From Lutibacter citreus (GTDB taxonomy: Bacteria > Bacteroidota > Bacteroidia > Flavobacteriales > Flavobacteriaceae): DNA of 64,000 nucleotides. Below, in pieces: positions 9,420 through 17,250 of the stretch. The translations under genes were made by a program, and so were the position numbers. The notes below the pieces were generated by a model. The model was not told where the DNA came from. It made no database searches and saw only the letters and a list, made by a program, of their open reading frames with translations. Each line of letters begins with the position of its first letter. The first letter of the stretch is position 1. The stretch is from NCBI RefSeq assembly GCF_003260195.1, contig NZ_QEIH01000004.1, positions 470,223 to 534,222 of the forward strand, given 5' to 3'.

Positions 9420-11073
9420 TTATATCTTTTTTTGAATTTTTAAAAATAATATAGCTTCCCAAAATAAGTACTAACGCTCCCATTCCAGTAACCAATAGTG
9501 TTGGATTCCCTTCAAGCATTGATATAATAACAATCAATAACCCTGTTGAAGCAACTCCAATTCCTATAACTCTTCCTCCTTTTTTATTTCCTCCTTCAGA
9601 CTCTTTAGCATCTTGAGGTGCTTTTGAATCAACTATTTTTAAATAGCTAGCATATTGAGATGTATCTGATTTTCTTGTTCTTAAATAGACTTCAAAAATG
9701 AATAATAATAACATTGGAATTCCAACACCTGCCGTCATTTCCATTGCTCTGTTTAAACTATACTCGAACATTGATGGCATTACAAACTTGAAAAATGAAT
9801 TTATAACCAGCGAAACTATTGTTACTACTAGTACACTTTTACCTGTTTGGTATTTTGAAAATAATGCAACTAATGGCGGTAAGAACATAGCTCCACCCGT
9901 AATGGCCGCTAAACTCATAACTACCTCTACAATTCCACCCATATAAGGCACTAATAAGGCTACAACAATTGTAATTAAACCTAATCCAATAGTTGCCATT
10001 CTACCAACCTTTACTAATTTATCTCCGCTAGTTTCAGGATAAAAATGTTTATAAACATCATTTGCCAAAACACCTGCAGAAATATTTAAGGTTGTATTTA
10101 CGGAACTTGAAGTAGCGAAGATCATTCCTCCTAACATTAAGCCTAACATTCCTATTGGTAATACTTCTTTACACATTAAAAGGTATGCTCCTTCATCTGC
10201 TAACCCACCTAAATCTGGATTCAATACTTTATAAATCATTGGTGGTAACATCCAAATTAGCGGGCTAATTGTATACAATCCACCAAATAACCAACCTACT
10301 TTTTTTGCATCTCTAGGAGTTGCAACACTTGTATAACGCTGTATGTAGGCCCAGTTTCCTGCAATAAAGAATAAATTATACAACCCAAAAGTTACCATAA
10401 ACTCCCAGGAATATTCGGTATTTGTAAAGTTAAAAAAGTTGTCTGGTGCTTTAGCTATAAAATTGTCAATCCCACCTATTTTATCAAAAGACAATGGAAC
10501 AACAATTAAAACTGCAGCGGTTAATACCACAAATTGCAACACATCGGTCACAATTACTGCCCATAAACCGCCAACGGCAGTATATATTAATATTAACACA
10601 CCTAAAAACACTATACTTGCTGAAATTGGAATTCCTGTTGAAACCTCCACAATTTTAGCTACTGGATATAAAAATGCACCAGTTGTAAATACAGATATCA
10701 GTAAAAATAAATAAGTGTATATTTTTTGAGTATTGTACCCTAATCTATCTGTAATAAATTCTGCAGCCGTTAAGGCTTTTGTTTTTTGCCATTTTGGAGC
10801 AATTACAAAACCGATTATTAAACCAGCAATACACATTGTCCATTGAATTGTTACTGCAACCCAACCGCTACTGTATGCTATTGATCCCCAAACCACAAAA
10901 GTTCCTGCTGAGAAAAAACTCATAAATAATGACAAACCACTCATCCACCAAGGTAATGCTCCACCTGCTGCGAAAAACGATTTCATATTTTTCCCTGACT
11001 TTGCAAAACTCAATCCGCAAACAAATACTAACAGTGTAAAAATTAGTATAACCGCAATATCAATACTACTCAT
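9409..11073 (-). CDS. Sodium:solute symporter (SSS/SLC5 family)
   Basis: A roughly 554-residue inner-membrane protein with about thirteen hydrophobic helices. SSS-type segments include ALPWWMSGLSLFMSFFSAGT near the N-terminus, TAAEFITDRLGYNTQ, TAVGGLWAVIVTDVLQF and MIFATSSSVNTTLNISAGV. The family couples Na+ entry to uptake of sugars, sialic acids or organic acids. The ATG at 11073-11071 (MSSIDIAV) is preferred to an in-frame TTG at 11094. It is the first gene of a minus-strand operon, divergent from the LacI gene with 166 bases between the two start codons. It probably imports a monosaccharide released by the co-transcribed glycosidases. It is the only transporter in the window. Confidence 0.9.
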   Translation of the reverse strand: MSSIDIAVILIFTLLVFVCGLSFAKSGKNMKSFFAAGGALPWWMSGLSLFMSFFSAGTFVVWGSIAYSSGWVAVTIQWTMCIAGLIIGFVIAPKWQKTKALTAAEFITDRLGYNTQKIYTYLFLLISVFTTGAFLYPVAKIVEVSTGIPISASIVFLGVLILIYTAVGGLWAVIVTDVLQFVVLTAAVLIVVPLSFDKIGGIDNFIAKAPDNFFNFTNTEYSWEFMVTFGLYNLFFIAGNWAYIQRYTSVATPRDAKKVGWLFGGLYTISPLIWMLPPMIYKVLNPDLGGLADEGAYLLMCKEVLPIGMLGLMLGGMIFATSSSVNTTLNISAGVLANDVYKHFYPETSGDKLVKVGRMATIGLGLITIVVALLVPYMGGIVEVVMSLAAITGGAMFLPPLVALFSKYQTGKSVLVVTIVSLVINSFFKFVMPSMFEYSLNRAMEMTAGVGIPMLLLFIFEVYLRTRKSDTSQYASYLKIVDSKAPQDAKESEGGNKKGGRVIGIGVASTGLLIVIISMLEGNPTLLVTGMGALVLILGSYIIFKNSKKDINVS

Positions 11074-11141
11074 AATTGTATATTTTTCTTTCAAGTAAAT
11101 TTAATCATTAGGAATCTTCTATATATAATTTATTCAAAAAA

Positions 11142-11165
11142 CAACTATCGAAAACGTAATAGTTG
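11142..11165. promoter_or_regulatory. Imperfect dyad, possible second LacI operator
   Basis: CAACTAT (11142-11148) and ATAGTTG (11159-11165) are inverted repeats separated by ten bases containing CGAAAACG, a sequence reminiscent of LacI-family operator cores. It lies about 70 bases upstream of the symporter start and 12 bases from the 20-bp palindrome. A regulatory role is an inference. Confidence 0.35.
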
Positions 11166-11176
11166 GGGGTTTATTT

Positions 11177-11196
11177 TTTCGAGAACGTTCTCGAAA
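11177..11196. promoter_or_regulatory. 20-bp perfect palindrome, probable LacI operator
   Basis: The sequence TTTCGAGAACGTTCTCGAAA is its own reverse complement. Its central CG and length suit a LacI-family operator. It lies between the divergent symporter operon and the LacI gene, 44 bases before the regulator's ATG and just upstream of a TAnnTTTG box. The LacI protein probably controls both directions from here. Confidence 0.7.
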
Positions 11197-11211
11197 CTTG
11201 ACATTTATTCA

Positions 11212-11219
11212 TACATTTG
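11212..11219 (+). promoter_or_regulatory. Promoter -7 box of LacI gene
   Basis: TACATTTG matches the Bacteroidota -7 consensus TAnnTTTG and lies 21 bases before the ATG at 11240. No good TTTG -33 box is found 19 bases upstream, because that position is occupied by the palindromic operator. This would be consistent with autorepression. Confidence 0.45.
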
Positions 11220-11239
11220 TTATTATCAATATCCTTTCA

Positions 11240-12256
11240 ATGAAATACATAACTATAAAAGACATTGCTAAAAAACTAAACACCTCTGTTTCAACAGTTT
11301 CAAGAGCATTTAACGATAAATCGGATATAAATGCTAAAACAAAAGAGGTTGTTTTAAAAACTGCCAAAGAAATGGGGTACCGCCAAAATAGAATGGCGAA
11401 AAATTTAGTACAAAGAAGATCTTTTAATATTGGTATTGTAGTACCTGAATTTGTAAATAGTTTTTTTCCTGAAGTTATTATGGGAGCTCAAGACGTTTTA
11501 TTTGAAAAAGGATATCAAGTTCTAATAACACAATCTAACGAGTGCTATACTACTGAGTTAAAAAATGTACAATCGTTAGAAAATAGTATGGTTGATGGGT
11601 TATTAATTTCCTTATCTTCGGAGACTGCCAATATAGATTATTACCAAGATTTGGTGAATAGTGGATTTCCAATTATTTTTTTTAACAGAACTTACAAAGA
11701 GATAAAAGCATCTAAAGTGCTTTTTAACGATTATAAATGGGCAATGTTTGCTACTGAACATTTAATTAGACAAGGCTACCGAAATATTTACCATTTTCAA
11801 GGAATTAAAACCCTTACTTTATCTAGAGAAAGAAGAAGAGGATTTATGGACGCTCATAAAAAGCATAAAATAACCGTAGAGCCACATCAAGTAATTACTT
11901 CTGGTTTTTTTATGGAAGATGGAGAAATTATTGCAAAAAAATTGATTAAAAACAATACCATTCCAGATGCCATATTTGCTGCAAACGATCAATTAGCAAT
12001 TGGAGCTATGAATGTTTTCAAGAATAATGGATATAAAGTTCCAGAAGACATTGCCTTTATAGGCTTTTCAGAATCTAAAATGGGAAGTATTGTTGAACCT
12101 CCACTTTCCTCTGTAAAACAGCCTACTTTTGAAATTGGAAAGCAGGCTGCTAAATTACTATTAGATCAAATTGAAGCTGGAAATAACCATTCTCCGCAAA
12201 CTGTAATGTTAGATGGTGAACTTCATATTAGAGAATCCTCTCAGAAAAAGATTTAA
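11240..12256 (+). CDS. LacI-family transcriptional regulator
   Basis: A 338-residue repressor-type regulator. The N-terminal helix-turn-helix is ITIKDIAKKLNTSVSTVSRAF, with the hinge helix around NRMAKNLVQ. It is followed by a periplasmic-binding-protein-like effector domain (IGIVVPEFVNSFFPEV, IFFNRTYKEI, AANDQLAIGAMNVF, IAFIGFSES). The ATG at 11240 is chosen because the helix-turn-helix starts right after it; an in-frame TTG at 11198 would place the operator and promoter against the coding region. It probably binds the palindrome at 11177-11196 and responds to a sugar from the symporter-led operon. Its last 202 coding bases are duplicated exactly at 17021-17222, so the present C-terminus (ending SSQKKI) may be the product of a recombination event. 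Confidence 0.92.
   Translation: MKYITIKDIAKKLNTSVSTVSRAFNDKSDINAKTKEVVLKTAKEMGYRQNRMAKNLVQRRSFNIGIVVPEFVNSFFPEVIMGAQDVLFEKGYQVLITQSNECYTTELKNVQSLENSMVDGLLISLSSETANIDYYQDLVNSGFPIIFFNRTYKEIKASKVLFNDYKWAMFATEHLIRQGYRNIYHFQGIKTLTLSRERRRGFMDAHKKHKITVEPHQVITSGFFMEDGEIIAKKLIKNNTIPDAIFAANDQLAIGAMNVFKNNGYKVPEDIAFIGFSESKMGSIVEPPLSSVKQPTFEIGKQAAKLLLDQIEAGNNHSPQTVMLDGELHIRESSQKKI
12045..12246 (+). repeat. 202-bp perfect direct repeat, copy A (lacI 3' end)
   Basis: Bases 12045-12246, coding the last part of the LacI effector domain, are identical base for base to 17021-17222. The offset is 4976 bases. Identity ends abruptly at both sides: G versus A before it, A versus T after it. Perfect identity over coding DNA points to a recent duplication, gene conversion or insertion. 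Confidence 0.95.
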
Positions 12257-12327
12257 TAACCTAATACTTAAATCATATATATTTTGGAGACATTGTTGCT
12301 TTATTAATAAGTTTAAATAATCAAATC

Positions 12328-13515
12328 TTATTCTTTTTTAACATAATTATCAGGAAAGCCATTAAAAGCACGAGCAAAAACAGCAATGTTTTTTTCATCG
12401 TTTTTATACTGATCAACCGGTTTAGACAAGTAGTAATTAATTGGTTTCATTATGTTTCCAATTACAGGTTTTGTAAACCCATACAGTCCTACTCCCGTTT
12501 TTTTTGCATGTGAAACAACTTCCAAAGGATCTTGCTGATTCCAGGAAGCCAAGCAGGTCATTATTTTGGCATGATCACCAATTAGACTTCTAGTCGATTC
12601 AGTTCGGGAAACATCTCCTGCCTCATTCATTATCCAATCAACTTCTTGTAATACTTTTGTCCCAACATATTCTTTGCTTCTCAATTCATTGGCAGACAAC
12701 CAAATAAGGCAGCTAGGTTTTGTGCTTTTAGCAGCATCCCTAATTCTTCCCCAAGCCCTATCAATTGACTTTTTTCTGAATTCAATTTCAAGAGGTAAAT
12801 TCATTTTATGTTTTCCAGGGAAACCCTCACCCATTAATTCTTTGTACATTATTTGTTCGCAAGGCAACCATCTTAAGGCAGGAAGTGGATCGTGACCGCC
12901 TCCGGGATTGTACAACCAATCGATCATAAAACCATCCATGTCTGTTTTAATTATGGCATCTTTAATTGACGCACACAAATAATCAAGGTATTCTGTTGTA
13001 AACGGTATTTGTATACCCCAGGTTTGGTAGCATTGATCAGGATGGAGTTCCTCCCAACGATTATTCGCCCCAATACAAAAATATCCGAACACTTTCATGT
13101 CATTTTTTCGTCCAAGCTTAACCATTTCTGTTAAAAAATCGTATTTAAGCCCAGGTTGTTCAGGTACAACACCATTCTTATACCAAGCGTAACCATTGCT
13201 CGAAACCGCAAACGTTTGTATGGTATTACATCCAAGATCTTTATACCACTTAACATGCTCTTCAGGGTTAGCATCGGCCCATAATCCAGGTATGGCAAAA
13301 CCATGTGCTCCGTCACCTTTGAAATTCCAATTATAATCAATACAATATGCTTTTATTATATCATTGTTATTTTCACTGTTTGAAGAACTAAATGTAAGAG
13401 TTGGTAAATCATTTCTATTGTCCTTTTTCTTATTTGAACAACTACTGGTAAAAGTTAGTACAATCATAATAATAACCCCCCATTTTACTTTTATTCTAAC
13501 TTTTTGTCTTTCCAT
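12328..13515 (-). CDS. Putative TIM-barrel glycosidase lipoprotein, family unassigned
   Basis: A 395-residue protein with a lipoprotein signal ending TFTSSCSN (Cys26). The body reads as an alpha/beta barrel: KAYCIDYNWNF, HVKWYKDLGCNTIQTF, MKVFGYFCIGANNRW, DMDGFMIDWLYNPGG and KPSCLIWLSANELRS. The strand DGFMIDWLYNP, with acidic residues at the strand end, and the later NEAGDVSR resemble GH29-like or 'hypothetical glycosyl hydrolase' barrels. No CAZy family can be named with confidence. It is the second gene of a two-gene operon behind the GH3, inside the cassette bounded by lacI repeats. Sample lines counted by hand give 38-45% G+C, above most neighbouring genes, which fits transfer from another background. 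It ends convergent with lacI, with no clear terminator between them. Confidence 0.6.
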   Translation of the reverse strand: MERQKVRIKVKWGVIIMIVLTFTSSCSNKKKDNRNDLPTLTFSSSNSENNNDIIKAYCIDYNWNFKGDGAHGFAIPGLWADANPEEHVKWYKDLGCNTIQTFAVSSNGYAWYKNGVVPEQPGLKYDFLTEMVKLGRKNDMKVFGYFCIGANNRWEELHPDQCYQTWGIQIPFTTEYLDYLCASIKDAIIKTDMDGFMIDWLYNPGGGHDPLPALRWLPCEQIMYKELMGEGFPGKHKMNLPLEIEFRKKSIDRAWGRIRDAAKSTKPSCLIWLSANELRSKEYVGTKVLQEVDWIMNEAGDVSRTESTRSLIGDHAKIMTCLASWNQQDPLEVVSHAKKTGVGLYGFTKPVIGNIMKPINYYLSKPVDQYKNDEKNIAVFARAFNGFPDNYVKKE

Positions 13516-13573
13516 TTTATTTTTATAATATTAAGTATTTTTAACCTAATGTTTAAGTTTTATATAACTTTCC

Positions 13574-15928
13574 TTATTCCTCAATTCTGTTTTCTGAAAA
13601 TAGAACACTACGTTGATTAAAAACTGTTTTTTCTCCTTTAATATTTACTTCTCCGCTTAGACGAATGTCAAGACTTGATGCTCCAACTTTAAACTCATAA
13701 ACACCTGGATCAATTTCCCATTTTCCCTGATTATAATAAGCTAGTTGTTCGGGAGAAACGGAAATAGTTACTTTTTTATTCTGTCCCTTTAGTATATTAG
13801 TTTTAATAAAACCTTTTAGTTCAATTGGCTCTAAACCTTTATTTTCTTTTGGTGGTGACACATACAATTGTGCAATTTCTGAGCCTTCAAAATCACCCGT
13901 ATTTGAAATTTCAAACGAGATTTCAATTCTTTTATCTTGAATATTAGCCTCTTTCGGCATTGTTAAATTATTATAGTCAAATGTTGTAAAGCTTAACCCA
14001 TAGCCAAAAGGATACATTGGCATATCATTCGCTTCGTAGCCTTGACTGTAAACAATTGGAGCTTGCTGATTGTTTCTGGGGTAAGTGACAGTTAGTTTTC
14101 CTGAAGGAATTTCATTACCTAATAAAATATCTGCAACTGCATTCCCTCCTTCTTCTCCCGGGAACCAAGCCTGTAGAATGGCGTGACACCCTTCTTCTAT
14201 ATCTGTAATTATTTGAGGTCGCCCTCCAAAAATAACAAGAATAACTGGTTTACCTGTTTCAATTAATTTTTTGACAAATGCTTCTTGTTCACCAGGTAGT
14301 CTAATATCCTTTCTGTCACGGTTTTCTCCAACTAAATACAACTGTTCTCCCATTGCCGCAATAATTATATCGCTATCCTTTGCTATTTTTATAGCCTCAG
14401 AGCTATTGGGTGCAAGTCTATTTTTAGCACTAATGTATTTTACATTTTTGGAGCGTTCATCTCCAATATCACTAAGCTCATCAATTTCATCACGTAATGA
14501 TTTTGTCCAATCACAGCCTCTTTCATAGGTTAGCTTAACATCTTTTGAAAGTTTTGTCTTTAGTCCATCGTATAAGGTTATCAACTTAGGGCTTTCCTTA
14601 TCTATAGGATACTCCCACCAATATGCGGCTAATGATTGATAAGAATAATCACCTAACAAAGATTCTACAGCATCAGCATTTGGCCCAACTAAAGCTATTT
14701 TTTTAACTTCTTTACTTATAGGTAAAACACCATTATTTTTTAGTAACACAATAGATTCTGTAGCTGCTTTATGTGCTCTAACCCTGTTTTCAGGTGGGTC
14801 TAGATTAATTGGCTCATCTAAATTAAGTTCTTCATAATCCAATAAACCCAAACGATCTTTTAATACCAAAACGCGCTTCACTGCAATATTAAGGTCTTCC
14901 TGGGTTAAACTTCCTTCTGCAAGTGCTTCTTTAAAATAAGGAAAACTCATTCCGAAAGGCAACTCTACATCACAACCTGCCTTTAAACTTTTTATCCCTG
15001 CTTCTTTTTCTGAAGAGGCAAATTTATACTTAGACCAAACTTGTTGTACAGACCAAAAATCAGAAACAACCATTCCTTCAAACCCGTATTTATCTCTTAG
15101 AATATCAGTTAGCAACATCTTATTAGCAGTACAAGGAACACCATTAATAGCATGATAACCAGCCATTACACTTTGAGCGTTCCCAAAACGAACTGTAGCT
15201 TCATGAGGAAGTAATACCTCTTCATGCAATGTTTTTTCATTGTCTGTTCCGCCTCCATATCCAGCAAAATGTTTAATAGTAGCAGCAACTCCTGTTTTTA
15301 AATTATCTCCTTGTAACCCCTCCACAAAGGCTAATCCCATTGTAGCTGTTAAATAAGGTTCTTCTCCAAAGCTTTCTTCAATTCTTCCCCAATGCGAGTT
15401 TCTACAAATATCCAGCATAGGAGATAATACCTGCGTCGCTCCAACTTTTCGCATTAACTTTGCAGACATGGCTGTATTTTCTTTTAAAAGTTTAGTATTC
15501 CAAGTACATCCCATCCCTATCTGTTGTGGCAATGTTGTTGCCCCTTTCGCTGAAAAACCACAAATAGCTTCATCACTAAATAATGCTGGAATTCCACTTG
15601 GTGTTTCATTTAATAGATACAATTGAATTTCATTAACTACTTTTCTAATTTCAATCGGGTTTAAATCAGTTGAGCCAGCAAATTGCCCAAAATGACCAAT
15701 ACCGTTTGGTATCTTCTTCCTACATGAATCTAATGACAATTCTCTACCATCTAACAAATCTTTAAGCCAAATTCCTTGTAATTGGGCTATTTTCTCTTCA
15801 TCTGACATATTCAATAGAATAGCACTTATCCGATCTTTATTATAAGTAAGTTGAGTATCCTTTATTTTAGAGTTGCAAGAGAATAAAACAATACCCAATA
15901 AAGACCAAACAATATTTTTTAATTTCAT
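13574..15928 (-). CDS. GH3 family beta-glycosidase lipoprotein
   Basis: A 784-residue GH3 enzyme (beta-glucosidase or beta-xylosidase type) with lipoprotein signal VLFSCN (Cys18). The N-terminal TIM barrel contains SPMLDICRNSHWGRIEESFGEE, KHFAGYGGG and the nucleophile segment GMVVSDFWS (Asp290). The second alpha/beta domain contains KKIALVGPNAD, AMGEQLYLVGENRDR and LQAWFPGEEGGNA, and the C-terminal FnIII-like domain starts near YPFGYGLSFTTF. The length is usual for the three-domain form. Its 3' neighbour is the orphan TIM-barrel gene (58 bases). The divergent AraC-type gene begins 157 bases upstream and is the likely regulator. Two hand-counted lines give about 40% G+C. The exact sugar specificity is not readable. 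Confidence 0.9.
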   Translation of the reverse strand: MKLKNIVWSLLGIVLFSCNSKIKDTQLTYNKDRISAILLNMSDEEKIAQLQGIWLKDLLDGRELSLDSCRKKIPNGIGHFGQFAGSTDLNPIEIRKVVNEIQLYLLNETPSGIPALFSDEAICGFSAKGATTLPQQIGMGCTWNTKLLKENTAMSAKLMRKVGATQVLSPMLDICRNSHWGRIEESFGEEPYLTATMGLAFVEGLQGDNLKTGVAATIKHFAGYGGGTDNEKTLHEEVLLPHEATVRFGNAQSVMAGYHAINGVPCTANKMLLTDILRDKYGFEGMVVSDFWSVQQVWSKYKFASSEKEAGIKSLKAGCDVELPFGMSFPYFKEALAEGSLTQEDLNIAVKRVLVLKDRLGLLDYEELNLDEPINLDPPENRVRAHKAATESIVLLKNNGVLPISKEVKKIALVGPNADAVESLLGDYSYQSLAAYWWEYPIDKESPKLITLYDGLKTKLSKDVKLTYERGCDWTKSLRDEIDELSDIGDERSKNVKYISAKNRLAPNSSEAIKIAKDSDIIIAAMGEQLYLVGENRDRKDIRLPGEQEAFVKKLIETGKPVILVIFGGRPQIITDIEEGCHAILQAWFPGEEGGNAVADILLGNEIPSGKLTVTYPRNNQQAPIVYSQGYEANDMPMYPFGYGLSFTTFDYNNLTMPKEANIQDKRIEISFEISNTGDFEGSEIAQLYVSPPKENKGLEPIELKGFIKTNILKGQNKKVTISVSPEQLAYYNQGKWEIDPGVYEFKVGASSLDIRLSGEVNIKGEKTVFNQRSVLFSENRIEE

Positions 15929-16016
15929 ATAATGTATATTTAGTTATTCCAATTTCAGAGGCTATTAACTATGTTAACCTTATTTAGAACTACACAAAAT
16001 AAGCTATATTTTATAG

Positions 16017-16047
16017 TTTAAAATTGAATATTTCTATCATATATTTG
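16017..16047 (+). promoter_or_regulatory. Promoter of AraC-type regulator
   Basis: TTTA (16017-16020, one mismatch to TTTG), a 19-base spacer and TATATTTG (16040-16047) fit the Bacteroidota TTTG-N19-TAnnTTTG promoter. The -7 box lies 38 bases before the ATG at 16086. Confidence 0.5.
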
Positions 16048-16085
16048 TATATTTCTAACCTTTAATTTGTTTAAATCATAATTTA

Positions 16086-16964
16086 ATGACAGATATATTC
16101 ACTAAACCATTATTTGAAGCTCTCCCAAATAAAACAGGGGCATTCTCCACTAAAAGACTAGTTTGCACTTATTTAGAATATCCATATCATTATCACCCTG
16201 AATACGAACTAACTTATATTATTAAAGGAAAAGGAAAAAGATTTACAGGAAACAATATTGAGGAATTTGAAGCCAACGATTTTGTATTAATGGGGCGTAA
16301 TTTACCGCATGTTTGGAAAAGTGATATAGAATATTATGACAACCCTAACCTTCTAACAGATTGTATTGTAATTCAATTCTCTAAAGATAGTTTGGGTAAA
16401 GATTTTTTTGAATTAAATGAACTTAAAAACATTAAAGACCTTTTAAACAATTCTAAGTACGGAATCAAATTTAGTAAAAAAATCAAAGCTAAACTTTTAC
16501 CAAAAATGAAGAAAATAGTTAGTTTAAGTGGAGCAAAAAAGATTACATCTTTTATTGATATATTGGATGAATGCTCCAAGGATAAAGATATTGTATTACT
16601 TTCTAAAAAACTAATATACATTAACCCTGGAGGCAAAGACAGTCAGCGTTTCAGTAAAATATTCAACTATATTATTGAAAATTTACATCGTGAAATTACA
16701 GTAAATGAAGTTTCTACTTTGGTCGGTTTGGCAGATAATTCTTTTTCTAGGTATTTTAAAAAGCATACAAATGAATCATTCGTTAAATTTGTAAATAAGT
16801 TGCGAATTGAAGCAAGTTGTTCCTTAATAAAGTCTGGCGAAAAAAATTTCACTCAAATATGTTTTGAAGTAGGTTTTGGGAGTTTATCTTATTTTAACAG
16901 ACAGTTTAAACAATATAAAAAAACAACGCCTTCTGAATATATGAGGACATTTCATAATTTTTAA
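16086..16964 (+). CDS. AraC-family transcriptional regulator with cupin N-terminus
   Basis: A 292-residue regulator. The N-terminal cupin-like sensor (about 20-100) shows YPYHYHPEYELTYIIKGKG and NDFVLMGRNLPHVW, with the His residues typical of such folds. The C-terminal DNA-binding domain (about 190-290) has two helix-turn-helix units: ITVNEVSTLVGLADNSFSRYF and FTQICFEVGFGSLSYFNRQF, ending TTPSEYMR. It is divergent from the GH3 and TIM-barrel operon and is probably its local activator. An inverted repeat, TTAAC-TAT-GTTAA at 15965-15977, lies between them and could be a binding site (weak). One hand-counted line gives about 22% G+C, lower than the two glycosidase genes, so the cassette is not compositionally uniform. 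Confidence 0.9.
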   Translation: MTDIFTKPLFEALPNKTGAFSTKRLVCTYLEYPYHYHPEYELTYIIKGKGKRFTGNNIEEFEANDFVLMGRNLPHVWKSDIEYYDNPNLLTDCIVIQFSKDSLGKDFFELNELKNIKDLLNNSKYGIKFSKKIKAKLLPKMKKIVSLSGAKKITSFIDILDECSKDKDIVLLSKKLIYINPGGKDSQRFSKIFNYIIENLHREITVNEVSTLVGLADNSFSRYFKKHTNESFVKFVNKLRIEASCSLIKSGEKNFTQICFEVGFGSLSYFNRQFKQYKKTTPSEYMRTFHNF

Positions 16965-16980
16965 AAAAAAGTATAATGGG

Positions 16981-17247
16981 GTGAATTATTTTGCTATTTC
17001 ATATAATTTATTAGCAAAAAAAGACATTGCCTTTATAGGCTTTTCAGAATCTAAAATGGGAAGTATTGTTGAACCTCCACTTTCCTCTGTAAAACAGCCT
17101 ACTTTTGAAATTGGAAAGCAGGCTGCTAAATTACTATTAGATCAAATTGAAGCTGGAAATAACCATTCTCCGCAAACTGTAATGTTAGATGGTGAACTTC
17201 ATATTAGAGAATCCTCTCAGAATAATAAAACATCAAATAAACTTTAA
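16981..17247 (+). pseudogene. Truncated duplicate of LacI regulator C-terminus
   Basis: From 17021 the sequence encodes the same residues as the end of the LacI protein (DIAFIGFSES to IRESSQ) and then a different tail, NNKTSNKL, to the TAA at 17245-17247. The frame is open from a GTG at 16981, but the first 13 residues resemble nothing and there is no DNA-binding or complete effector domain. It is therefore a gene fragment and not a working regulator. The tail may be the original 3' end of lacI, displaced when the 12247-17020 cassette arrived; the alternative polarity is equally possible from sequence alone. Confidence 0.85.
17021..17222 (+). repeat. 202-bp perfect direct repeat, copy B
   Basis: Identical to 12045-12246. 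Together the two copies bracket the TIM-barrel, GH3 and AraC genes. No integrase, transposase or terminal inverted repeat is seen at either copy. Confidence 0.95.
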
Positions 17248-17250
17248 TCT

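Noticed and set aside
11198..11239. TTG start for the first LacI gene, 14 residues longer
   Set aside because: It would put the -7 box inside the coding region. The ATG at 11240 sits directly before the helix-turn-helix.
16981..17247. Open frame resembling a small LacI-type protein
   Set aside because: Only the last third of the effector domain is present, and its DNA is an exact copy of the lacI end at 12045-12246. Recorded as a gene fragment.
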